DNA from: Pseudomonas putida
GTDB lineage: Bacteria; Pseudomonadota; Gammaproteobacteria; Pseudomonadales; Pseudomonadaceae
Length of the DNA: 64,000 nucleotides
Assembly: GCF_022627325.1 (NCBI RefSeq)
Contig: NZ_JAETZZ010000007.1
Coordinates: forward strand, 1 to 64,000
Direction of reading: 5' to 3'
Part shown: piece by piece, positions 1 to 7,029 of the stretch
Layout of the letters: each line of letters starts with the position of its first letter
Numbering within the stretch: the first letter of the stretch is position 1
Position numbers and translations under genes: made by a program
The notes under the pieces: model-generated
Told to the model about the DNA's origin: nothing
Seen by the model: only the letters and a program-made list of their open reading frames with translations
Databases searched by the model: none

Positions 1-96
1 CCGTATGCCTACCTCAAGGACGTGCTGACACGACTGCCTACTCAACGGGCGAGCGAGATCGAGGCCTTGTTGCCGCATCAGTGGACGCCTGCTTAA
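1..96 (+). CDS. IS66-family transposase, C-terminal end (partial)
   Basis: The first 96 bases translate without a stop until TAA at 94-96. The product ends PYAYLKDVLTRLP...EIEALLPHQWTPA, which I recognise as the typical C-terminal tail of IS66-family TnpC (DDE) transposases. The rest of the gene lies left of the window, so whether the element is complete cannot be judged. It sits in the cargo part of the GInt island, about 30 bases before an IS66-type terminal repeat. The call rests on recall of the family tail, with only 31 residues visible. Confidence 0.72.
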   Translation, partial: PYAYLKDVLTRLPTQRASEIEALLPHQWTPA

Positions 97-108
97 CGAG
101 CGCAAGGT

Positions 109-127
109 GTGTTCGCGGGTCGCTTAC
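109..127 (-). repeat. IS66-type terminal inverted repeat (right end)
   Basis: Read on the minus strand this begins GTAAGCGACCCGCGAACAC. GTAAGCG is the usual outer tip of IS66-family inverted repeats, and it lies 13-31 bases after the transposase stop, as expected for the right end. The 8 bases that follow (128-135, tatttgag) would be the right copy of an 8-bp target duplication. The left end is outside the window. Confidence 0.6.
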
Positions 128-363
128 TATTTGAGACGATTGTGTCAGGGTGCCACCATACCCCTGCAGGGCTGCCACAGCCACCGTATCGTCCGGGCTT
201 GATACCCAGAGTTCCTGATACGCTGTACCTGGCTATTCCTGCGCTGAGCCATGACTGTCCGGCTGTAGAGCCACGGGCAATGCGCCAGATCAGTGCTCCT
301 ACGTCGTCTACCAGGCCGCGTTCAGCTTCCTCACCTAAGATCCAGTCGACTCGCGCGGAGAGC
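128..363. other. Gap beside the IS66 end; possible gene remnant
   Basis: No gene with a start codon is convincing here. The minus strand has an open frame without a proper start, reading about ARVDWILGEEAERGLVDD, that runs through from the XRE stop region to the IS66 terminal repeat. It could be the 5' part of a cargo gene cut by the IS. The plus-strand ORF 109-399 is low-complexity and starts inside the IS repeat, so I do not call it. Confidence 0.3.
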
Positions 364-720
364 CTAGGGGATCGAGCGAGAGGATTTACTCAATGCTGAC
401 AGTGCAGCCTCAAGGTCCATGTGTTCAGCTTCTTGAGCAACTTGAGCGAGGAGGTCCCTAGCTGATCGGTTCTCCTTAAGGGCATAGCTACCTATCATCA
501 GGGTTACCGGATGCACTCCTAGCACCGGCGCGATCGTGTCCAATTTCTGTATGGTTGGAACGTATCGGCCCCGCTCCAGCGTGCTGATATAGGTACGGCT
601 GCTCACAGTCGCGAAATCTTCCTGGGTCAGTTTTTGCTTGACTCTCATCCACTGCAAAATCCGGCCGAATGCGCTTTTCAATTCCACTTTGCATGTTCCA
701 CAAAAGGAACGATAAGGCAC
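364..720 (-). CDS. XRE-family helix-turn-helix regulator
   Basis: This is a 118-residue DNA-binding protein, probably a cytoplasmic repressor. Residues ~15-75 fit a Cro/CI-type HTH (FGRILQWMRVKQKLTQEDFA, then SSRTYISTLERGRYVPT and LDTIAPVLGVHP). The annotated start is GTG at 720. An inner GTG at 687 has a better spaced GGAAC-like ribosome site and would give 107 residues. The C-terminal ~40 residues match nothing I know. The gene is divergent from the unknown gene at 775, and a palindrome at 726-756 lies between them, so autoregulation and control of that gene are likely. It belongs to the island cargo. Confidence 0.75.
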   Translation of the reverse strand: MPYRSFCGTCKVELKSAFGRILQWMRVKQKLTQEDFATVSSRTYISTLERGRYVPTIQKLDTIAPVLGVHPVTLMIGSYALKENRSARDLLAQVAQEAEHMDLEAALSALSKSSRSIP

Positions 721-725
721 CCGAC

Positions 726-756
726 GAACAGTATATGACTACAATGTATGCTGTTC
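726..756. promoter_or_regulatory. Palindromic operator between XRE regulator and unknown gene
   Basis: Ten-base arms GAACAGTATA (726-735) and TATGCTGTTC (747-756) form an inverted repeat with one mismatch around an 11-base spacer. The site lies centrally in the short divergent intergenic region, the expected place for an operator bound by the XRE protein. Its function is inferred from position and symmetry. Confidence 0.5.
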
Positions 757-774
757 ATTTGAGAGGGAGTCGGT

Positions 775-1191
775 ATGTTTATCACCAACCGATGGGCAGA
801 AGTGGATCGTTCACACGCCTGGCTGGCTGAGGATCAGCAGGCTTGGCATTTCGTAGAGCAACGGCTTTCATCGCCTTGGATCCACATCACGGTCACGAGG
901 GCGCGGGGAGAAGACACATGTATCGAGGTCTTTTTCCTGGAGGACATGCGGGGCCTGGAACGATTCACACGGATGGCCCTAGAGGGCACAGCACAGCTGT
1001 CCTTGCAGATTGTCACTCCAGGATGGATGAATGGCAGCGGCGAGTGGTCAATGGAGCCCTTGGAGGCTATTCATGAAAGCGATGATGGCTTGCACAGATG
1101 TTACACCGTTCAGAGCGGGCGGCGTTATTACCAGCCTAATGGCGTTGATTGCCAGCAACGTTCATTCAAAGAGCTTTTCCGAAGAGAATAG
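775..1191 (+). CDS. Hypothetical protein, GInt cargo
   Basis: This is a 138-residue soluble protein with no signal peptide or membrane segment. ATG at 775 is preceded by a good ribosome site (GAGAGGGAG, 761-769). The sequence starts MFITNRWAEVDRSHAWLAED and is acidic and rich in Trp and Arg. I do not recognise a family. It is divergent from the XRE regulator and ends 8 bases from the stop of ginD, so it converges on the recombinase operon. Codon use fits a real gene. Paired with a repressor it could be part of an element-maintenance or regulatory module, but nothing in the sequence shows its activity. Confidence 0.6.
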   Translation: MFITNRWAEVDRSHAWLAEDQQAWHFVEQRLSSPWIHITVTRARGEDTCIEVFFLEDMRGLERFTRMALEGTAQLSLQIVTPGWMNGSGEWSMEPLEAIHESDDGLHRCYTVQSGRRYYQPNGVDCQQRSFKELFRRE

Positions 1192-1199
1192 AGGCTTTG

Positions 1200-1559
1200 T
1201 CAGGTTGTGGCATCTCCAAAATACCGTCTTGGATCGATCGCGTCCTCCGTCATGAGCTGAGCAGCTTTGATGATAATTTGAATCAGCCGATTGTTCTCCG
1301 CACGCGCTTTCTCAAGTTGCGTTTCGAGAGCAAAAATCCTGGCGCAGCTGTCTTTTCGTCCTTTCTTTTTTATATTTAGAAGGTAATCCTGGGTAGTAGC
1401 ATATAAAGATCGGATCTCCTCGTCTCTCCATAGAGTCTGGCGACTGACAGCGACTTTCTGCGCAAGTCCACTTTGTGTGAGCGGCCCCGTAACTCGACCC
1501 TCCTTATAATCGGCAAGAATAGACCTCGCACGCTCCTTCCATTTTTTATCCTGCTTCAC
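1200..1559 (-). CDS. ginD: GinD, small HTH/coiled-coil protein of GInt recombination
   Basis: This 119-residue basic protein is the last gene of the recombinase operon, overlapping ginC by 4 bases (ATGA type). Residues ~20-55 contain a helix-turn-helix-like stretch (LTQSGLAQKVAVSRQTLWRD), and residues ~75-100 form a heptad-type helix (FALETQLEKARAENNRLIQI). GinD of GInt islands is described as a small helix-loop-helix protein essential for integration and excision. It has no catalytic residues and probably acts as an architectural or directionality factor at the att sites. It resembles Tn554 TnpC in size and position. Confidence 0.75.
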   Translation of the reverse strand: MKQDKKWKERARSILADYKEGRVTGPLTQSGLAQKVAVSRQTLWRDEEIRSLYATTQDYLLNIKKKGRKDSCARIFALETQLEKARAENNRLIQIIIKAAQLMTEDAIDPRRYFGDATT

Positions 1560-3958
1560 GATGATACCTGCTTAGATTTCGAATATGCATTCAAAGCTGC
1601 CTTGCAGCTCCTAACCATATCGCAAACAAACAAAACGTGCTGATCGAATTCATGTGTGCTGTCGAGTTCGGACTCGATGCTGGCTGTTATATCTGTTCGG
1701 TTGTCAAAAATCACCTTCATAATTCGCTCATACTCTGTGAGTAAGGTCTCAATGGCTGCCCTTGCTTCTAGATCATCAGGGTTCAGATGAAATGATTTGC
1801 ACCCTGCTTCCGTGCCGAACCCTCTTACGCACATGAGGCCTCGATCACAAGGGCTAATGTACAACTCCCGTGAGCATCCGCCCCATGGCGTTAGATTTAA
1901 AATGCTCAGCTTCTGAATGATCATATCTTCAATTAGATCATCAGCGACTTCCTCCTCGCGCCATCGGATGACTAATTTTCCCAAAAAGTCTTCGGGTGGC
2001 TCATCGGTCAAGTATAACGACCTCACATATTCTGCCCGTTCTTTAGCGGTCCGATAGTCATATTGACGACTCTGGCGTGGAGTACGTCCCATCCAGAGAT
2101 CCACCGCTGTCTCAGAGGGACCGGCGCGTAGGATCGCCGTGGTAACCCAGCGGCGGATCTGGTGGGGAGTGATGGAAAATATCTTCCCGTTTCGGTCCCT
2201 CAAATCAAGGCGTTGAAAAATAGTTTTTTTTGACGAGTTGTTTGAAAGGTAGTTATAAAGGTCCGCCCTGAAAAGCGGGCGCGGGATAATACCTTGCTGT
2301 GAGACCGAATTAAATTGGTTCTCCCAGATAACAATTAGGTTGTCGCTGAGTTTGTTAGGGTAGCCCTTGCTCGAAAATTTTGCATGATAAGGTGCTTCTT
2401 CGCCATCATCGGGCATAGCAAATTGTTCGTCAAAGTGGCGTTGCAAATGGAATCTGTACTTTTTTTCTAGAGCTCGTTTGAATAATCTGATGTCTATGGC
2501 CAGGGAGGGAACCCCCGCTCCCATCCCTCTCCTAGACAGCATGAGTTCTCTAATGCGAGCCCATTCTCTTTTAATGTCGAACAGCTGCACGTATGAGGGC
2601 AGGGCACCAGGCTTAAATAGCCCGCTTTTGACCATCCCCTTGAGAAATATTCGAAGTTCGTCATTAAACCACTTGCATTTGTTTACTGATGAGCGAGATG
2701 AGTTGGTGTGAATCCCGATATCAAGCACAGAGACACTATAGCAATTCTTTTTGTACTCATTAAGGTAGTTCGACCAGTCCCACTTGCTAATTCGGTCGTC
2801 TATCCAGGCCGCAAAGCGTGCAGCTGTTATTCTAGGAAGTTCAATTGCAGAGCTGTAAAACCGCCCGCCGCTGCAAAGCTCTTTAGCTGATATCGCAAAG
2901 CAACTCGTTAATTCCTCTACAAAATAGTGGTGCTCTACGGTTAGGTCCAGCGATGTGAGCTGATCTTTAGCTCCGGAGTCTAGTGGATTTTTTTCTCGGT
3001 AGGTGGTGAGTATTTTATCTACAAAGGAGAAACCATTCGCTTCGATATCAAGGGCTCGATCTCTTGCATCACGGCAAAACGCCAGTAAATACGCATAAGC
3101 TTCTGTGAGTGGAGTGCTCCATAAATCTGCGACTGGTACGGCGGCTGGTACGAGGTTTTTTTCAACAGGGACCCGCACGAAAGTTGTATGAGTATCATGG
3201 TCCTGGAAGAGGCAATTTTCCGGTAAGTTTGTGATTTCACCCACCCTCAAGCCGAGCGCCATGCCGAAGCAAGTCGCTTCCAGACGTACTCTGTCGAAGC
3301 CATTGATTGGCTCTAGGCTCGGATCGTTCTTTATAAGGCATCGGGCTTTCGCGATGCCCTCGTGTAAGTCAGGAGAGAACAGGGTTTCTTCTCTGTGTCT
3401 GAATTGTTGAGACGTGAGCTCAAGGTTGCTGTGGGTCGGGTTAGGTACGCCAGTCTTCCACTTGATGAATCTTTCAAGGAACCGAAGCGGTACTCCGCTA
3501 CTGGTTATACTGAAGTTGTTGAGGAAGTTTAGAAAAGCCTTTAGGGCGTTCGCTCTATGGTATACCGTAGCCTCCGAGTGATCTTGCCTGATTGAGTCCA
3601 CGGTGGTGTCAAAAACCTTGCGTGTTATGTCGCTCCATTTGACGTCATGGTTATTCATTACGGCCGAGAGGCGTCTGACCGCTGCCATTCGTCCGATGAC
3701 CAGGGTGGCCGACGGACGCCTAAGCATTTCATGGGCTATGAAACAGCGAGCCAGCTTTCCCGTCACTGTCGGAAGAGCGGGCTGATCTTCATGTCGTTTT
3801 TGCACAGAGCAGAGTGACGTAAATGGGATATTACTCGATCTGTATTGCCATACCTTACCCTCGAAATCTCCGGACACTAGTCCACTCGATTTGAGGTCGT
3901 TAAACTGTTTTCGTGCAAGCTCATAACGTTCATCGAGAACAGCCATTGATACGCTCAA
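1556..3958 (-). CDS. ginC: GinC, tyrosine recombinase of GInt island
   Basis: This is an 800-residue site-specific recombinase, much longer than a phage integrase. The first catalytic Arg lies in FGMALGLRVGEITNLP (about R238). The C-terminal half has the HxxR box (ITPHQIRRW), then a Trp (DLWMGR) and the candidate nucleophile Tyr in RQSRQYDYRT. After the catalytic domain comes a Cys-rich segment (GGCSRELYISPCDRGLMC...GC) that could bind zinc. It overlaps ginB by 4 bases upstream and ginD by 4 downstream, so translation is coupled. Known function: required with GinA, GinB and GinD for island integration and excision. Confidence 0.85.
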   Translation of the reverse strand: MSVSMAVLDERYELARKQFNDLKSSGLVSGDFEGKVWQYRSSNIPFTSLCSVQKRHEDQPALPTVTGKLARCFIAHEMLRRPSATLVIGRMAAVRRLSAVMNNHDVKWSDITRKVFDTTVDSIRQDHSEATVYHRANALKAFLNFLNNFSITSSGVPLRFLERFIKWKTGVPNPTHSNLELTSQQFRHREETLFSPDLHEGIAKARCLIKNDPSLEPINGFDRVRLEATCFGMALGLRVGEITNLPENCLFQDHDTHTTFVRVPVEKNLVPAAVPVADLWSTPLTEAYAYLLAFCRDARDRALDIEANGFSFVDKILTTYREKNPLDSGAKDQLTSLDLTVEHHYFVEELTSCFAISAKELCSGGRFYSSAIELPRITAARFAAWIDDRISKWDWSNYLNEYKKNCYSVSVLDIGIHTNSSRSSVNKCKWFNDELRIFLKGMVKSGLFKPGALPSYVQLFDIKREWARIRELMLSRRGMGAGVPSLAIDIRLFKRALEKKYRFHLQRHFDEQFAMPDDGEEAPYHAKFSSKGYPNKLSDNLIVIWENQFNSVSQQGIIPRPLFRADLYNYLSNNSSKKTIFQRLDLRDRNGKIFSITPHQIRRWVTTAILRAGPSETAVDLWMGRTPRQSRQYDYRTAKERAEYVRSLYLTDEPPEDFLGKLVIRWREEEVADDLIEDMIIQKLSILNLTPWGGCSRELYISPCDRGLMCVRGFGTEAGCKSFHLNPDDLEARAAIETLLTEYERIMKVIFDNRTDITASIESELDSTHEFDQHVLFVCDMVRSCKAALNAYSKSKQVSS

Positions 3959-5559
3959 TTGTCTAGCTCCTTCACGGCAATTAGAATTGACTTGGCGCCG
4001 TGTATTGCAGCTTCGACTTGTTGAGCCATGGCGCCACTAGAAGAGCTTCCCAACATTTGTTGAAATCTAGTGATGTCAGCTAGAGCGGCTTCATGGTCTG
4101 CGTGACGGCTGGGCCTGAATTTGGAACATGCATAGCATGTAACAGTAGGGTGAAAAGGGCATGGTTTTTTCGAGCTGCATAATCCCAAGCTGCTTATAGG
4201 TGATAATGCAGATCTGTCAGCAGTATCCTCCATGAACCTTCCGCACCACATCTCAACTGCCGCATTGATTTCCGGGCTAGCCATGTGAGTGGTGTTAATG
4301 AATTCTTGAAGTTCAAGGTTGTAGCGAAAATAATGCTTTATGGAATTTAGATTTATATGATCGAGAGCTTCTGCTACCTCGTCAGGAGACGCCCCAGAAA
4401 GGACCATGGAGGTTCCTTTGGTTCTGCGAAGCCGGTACGCAGAAATACGCATAAAAGGCGCGGCTTCTCTAGGGGACTTGTGAGGATCAAGCAACTGAAG
4501 CTCCCAAGTAAGCGAGGTTAGCTCATAGCTCAAGCGTCGATTATCTTGATGTAATGTGAAGGGGGTCAGTCTTGGATTGGTTAGAAATCGCACGAGACGG
4601 GGTTCAGTTCTGAATGGTGCTGGAAACAATGGTATGGGCAGTTGAGGGACGCTGATACCATGCGTTACGCATAGCTTTTCAATTAACCCCGATGCAGCTT
4701 TGCATTGGTGCTCAGCTAAGGCGCACTGTTGCTGAACGGCTTCCGCTGTATCGTTGGAAATGTAGCGTTTCTTCAAATTACTGGGGTGTCTCCTAAGCCT
4801 TGAACGTCGAATTCCTTTCACGCTTGGCACCATGACGAAAGGGCCGTTCTCGTCAATACCAAAATCTGTGACCTGCATGAGCGCTAGCTGAATTGGGCGT
4901 ATTCCCCAATCCCGACAAAGGAGAAACATCGTGCGTTGTACATGCGATACATGCTTACTTGTGAAAATACGCATTTCAATGTGCGTTAACTGTACCCGAG
5001 TAAAAGGTCCGAAGTCATCGTCTCGCATCGTGACCAGGTGCTTGTTATCAAATGCCTTTACAGTTAACTGAGAAAGCTCAAGGCTATCATGCTCATTGAA
5101 TCCTGAAACATCCTCGTCCAGGCACCATCGATAGAACACTCGGAGGGCAACTAAGTCGTCGTTGCGGCCGGATGTTTTTAGGCGGATGCATTCGCGTACA
5201 GCAAAGGATGATAGCCGATCTCCAATAGTCTCTGCATCGTCACCCGGAAACTCATGAGCGGCTAAGATTCGCTGCACGAGGATCAGCGGTCTAAGGTCAA
5301 TGTGGGTTTGAATTCGATCTATAAACCATCCTCTGAGAAGCCACTCCACTAACAAATTCTCGTGAAGTTGTTGGCCCCAGGCAATATTCATCGGGGCACA
5401 CCCGACGATTTCGATGGTCATCTTTTCGAGCCATCCAGTATTGTTGCGAATCGTTATGGTCTGGCCGAAAGTAGATTGCACCCGAAAAGGGAAATCGTCA
5501 GTCTCGATGCCGAATCTACGTTCGATCTCTGTGGTCAACTCAGTCGGAGAATTAGTCAT
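3955..5559 (-). CDS. ginB: GinB, tyrosine recombinase of GInt island
   Basis: This 534-residue protein is the second recombinase of the trio. The catalytic Arg is in LLCRDWGIRPIQL (R221). The second box reads SAYRLRRTKGT, with Tyr375 where His is usual and R378 kept. The final box is ALDHINLNSIKHYFRY, with H401 and Y410. The C-terminal tail has a Cys/His cluster (CSSKKPCPFHPTVTCYAC) that may be a small zinc-binding module. Its start overlaps the end of ginA by 8 bases and its end overlaps ginC by 4. The His-to-Tyr change suggests a specialised partner rather than a free-standing recombinase. Confidence 0.85.
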   Translation of the reverse strand: MTNSPTELTTEIERRFGIETDDFPFRVQSTFGQTITIRNNTGWLEKMTIEIVGCAPMNIAWGQQLHENLLVEWLLRGWFIDRIQTHIDLRPLILVQRILAAHEFPGDDAETIGDRLSSFAVRECIRLKTSGRNDDLVALRVFYRWCLDEDVSGFNEHDSLELSQLTVKAFDNKHLVTMRDDDFGPFTRVQLTHIEMRIFTSKHVSHVQRTMFLLCRDWGIRPIQLALMQVTDFGIDENGPFVMVPSVKGIRRSRLRRHPSNLKKRYISNDTAEAVQQQCALAEHQCKAASGLIEKLCVTHGISVPQLPIPLFPAPFRTEPRLVRFLTNPRLTPFTLHQDNRRLSYELTSLTWELQLLDPHKSPREAAPFMRISAYRLRRTKGTSMVLSGASPDEVAEALDHINLNSIKHYFRYNLELQEFINTTHMASPEINAAVEMWCGRFMEDTADRSALSPISSLGLCSSKKPCPFHPTVTCYACSKFRPSRHADHEAALADITRFQQMLGSSSSGAMAQQVEAAIHGAKSILIAVKELDN

Positions 5560-6781
5560 CAGTTTTCTCTCGTGGAAGTGTTCTGTCAGATGTCCTTAGT
5601 ATTTCTCCGAGACGATCAGATATGGCTTGTCGAGAGTACTTCTGAATGCTGTCGCTGTTCGGGCTCCAGCCTCCCAGATACGCAAGAGCATCTCTGATGT
5701 TGAGGCTGGGTGCATCGCTTTTTTCAAGCTTTTTGCGGGCGTCGTTTGCACCTGTTGTTCTCAAACCATGCGGGTGAAGGCGGGTTGAGAAATTGGATAG
5801 GCCAAGGCTACTAGCGACGGTTCTGAGAATCGTGTTCACTGTTCGTGCTGACATTCGTCTGCCGTCACGGGAGCTGACAAATAGTGCGGTACAAGGCTGT
5901 TTCGGCTTGAGCAGCCTCGGTCGATGGTCGCAAAGATACTCATTCAGCATCGCGGCCAGCGATACAGATATCGGAACTATACGTCCGCGTGTCTTTAGGC
6001 TCGCGCCGTCTCTTCGTCGCTCCCTGTTGATATCGTTCGGCTGCTTAATACGAATGGTTGCAGAGGGGCCTAGATCAAGATCGTTCAACTCAATCAGTAC
6101 AACTTCGCCACGTCTGGCAAGTGTTTCCAGCATGACCAAAAAAAGGCAATAGTTACGGACCTGGATTTTTACGCTCTTGAAGGGATTTTTCGAGCTGCTC
6201 GGGTATAAAACTTTTTTGAGTAGAGCTTCTTCGTCTGCATCGAGTGGAGTGGAAGGTCGGGAGGGTTCAGACTGTTGCGCGATCTTAATGACTTTTTTAC
6301 TAAGGTTTCGGAGGTTTTTATTTTTGTTTTTTTCAGCTTGGCTCTGCTCCTGCAGACCCAACCGATTGAGCTCGATGTAATGATCAAACGAAAAATCTAT
6401 GAATGATTTGATGGATTCGAGCCGTCGCGTGCAGGTCGACTGACTCGCTTCCGCACCGCGCCTGGTTGAGCATAGGCGCTCAGCCAGCATTGTCAGCTCC
6501 GTTGAGCTGAAAACGGCCAAGCGTTCAAGCTTTCGCTCCAGGGGAGAGTCTCGGCTGAGGGCCCACTCGTACGCGACAGCAACGTCACGAAGGTAGCTCT
6601 CAACGGTGTTGAGGCGCGATTTGTGAAGCAAATCCTCGGCCCAGAGGTTTGCTAAGATCACCGGAACCCCCTCCACCAGCAGATACGGCCTGAGGCCGCT
6701 GGAAGCAGTCCGGATCATTCGGATTTCGCAGCAAGGCACGTCGGGCATCGGAAGCTCCACGTCTGCAACGTTTCCAAACAT
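5552..6781 (-). CDS. ginA: GinA, tyrosine recombinase of GInt island
   Basis: This is the first gene of the recombinase operon. I choose ATG at 6781 (409 residues). The open frame extends to ATG 6844, but that extension is antisense to radC codons right of the junction and so is not part of the element. Core-binding region ~40-140. Catalytic residues: Arg in [11 protein letters not shown] (R224), the HxxR box [10 protein letters not shown] (H338, R341), W372 in LGGW and Y382 in IQKYSR, a complete tyrosine recombinase set. A further in-frame ATG lies at about residue 12. It is the recombinase nearest the attachment site, as in other GInts. Confidence 0.87.
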   Translation of the reverse strand: MFGNVADVELPMPDVPCCEIRMIRTASSGLRPYLLVEGVPVILANLWAEDLLHKSRLNTVESYLRDVAVAYEWALSRDSPLERKLERLAVFSSTELTMLAERLCSTRRGAEASQSTCTRRLESIKSFIDFSFDHYIELNRLGLQEQSQAEKNKNKNLRNLSKKVIKIAQQSEPSRPSTPLDADEEALLKKVLYPSSSKNPFKSVKIQVRNYCLFLVMLETLARRGEVVLIELNDLDLGPSATIRIKQPNDINRERRRDGASLKTRGRIVPISVSLAAMLNEYLCDHRPRLLKPKQPCTALFVSSRDGRRMSARTVNTILRTVASSLGLSNFSTRLHPHGLRTTGANDARKKLEKSDAPSLNIRDALAYLGGWSPNSDSIQKYSRQAISDRLGEILRTSDRTLPREKTDD

Positions 6782-6794
6782 ATACCATAACTGC

Positions 6795-6959
6795 CACAAC
6801 CATCCTTCGGGGAACAGTGAGCCGAGCCAGGACGATGTGCACATGACGCTTGCATTGAAGCAGGGGTTGGCGCTGATCGACGTGCGGGTGCTCGATCACA
6901 TCATCGTCGGTGATGGGGAGCCGCTGTCGATGGTGGAGCAAGGGTGGATTATCGCTTAG
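6795..6959 (+). pseudogene. radC: radC 3' fragment at island junction
   Basis: Starting at 6795 the plus strand reads [14 protein letters not shown] and continues through [16 protein letters not shown] to [13 protein letters not shown] and TAG (6957-6959). This is the C-terminal third of RadC, with the JAB/MPN metal motif HxHPSG at its very start. Upstream codons (IYHNC) no longer match RadC, so the gene is cut at this motif. The 5' part should lie beyond the far island junction, left of the window. RadC is a frequent integration target of mobile elements. The fragment has no ribosome site and is not expected to make a functional protein. Confidence 0.85.
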
Positions 6960-6972
6960 TTGCTGCCTGTCT

Positions 6973-7018
6973 GCAGGCTCGACCAGTCGCCGGCAAGCCA
7001 GCGGTGGGTCGAGCCTGC
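6973..7018. terminator. Hairpin between radC fragment and binding protein gene
   Basis: The 12-base arms GCAGGCTCGACC (6973-6984) and GGTCGAGCCTGC (7007-7018) are perfectly complementary around a loop that contains REP-like CGCCGGCAAGCC. It lies between two convergent genes and probably ends transcription in both directions. There is no long T-run. Confidence 0.5.
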
Positions 7019-7029
7019 AAAGCCAAGGG

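Larger units (their letters stand above)
1..6795. mobile_element. GInt genomic island, ginABCD end, inserted in radC (left part outside window)
   Basis: A four-gene overlapping operon encoding three different tyrosine recombinases and one small HTH/coiled-coil protein is the defining feature of GInt islands, whose layout is ginABCD, cargo, then a short AT-rich 3' end. Here ginA lies next to the chromosomal junction, and the cargo (an unknown gene, an XRE regulator, an IS66 end) extends left past the window. The right boundary is placed at about 6795, where radC homology begins exactly at the codons for HNHPSG. The second junction and its imperfect direct repeat are not in view. The island is visibly lower in GC than the DNA to its right. 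Confidence 0.75.

Noticed and set aside
726..756. LexA (SOS) box reading of the palindrome
   Set aside because: The outer GAACAG/CTGTTC arms are 31 bases end to end, too wide for the 16-base CTG-N10-CAG LexA site.
6782..6844. N-terminal extension of ginA to ATG 6844
   Set aside because: It lies right of the radC junction and is antisense to conserved RadC codons, so it is not part of the mobile operon.
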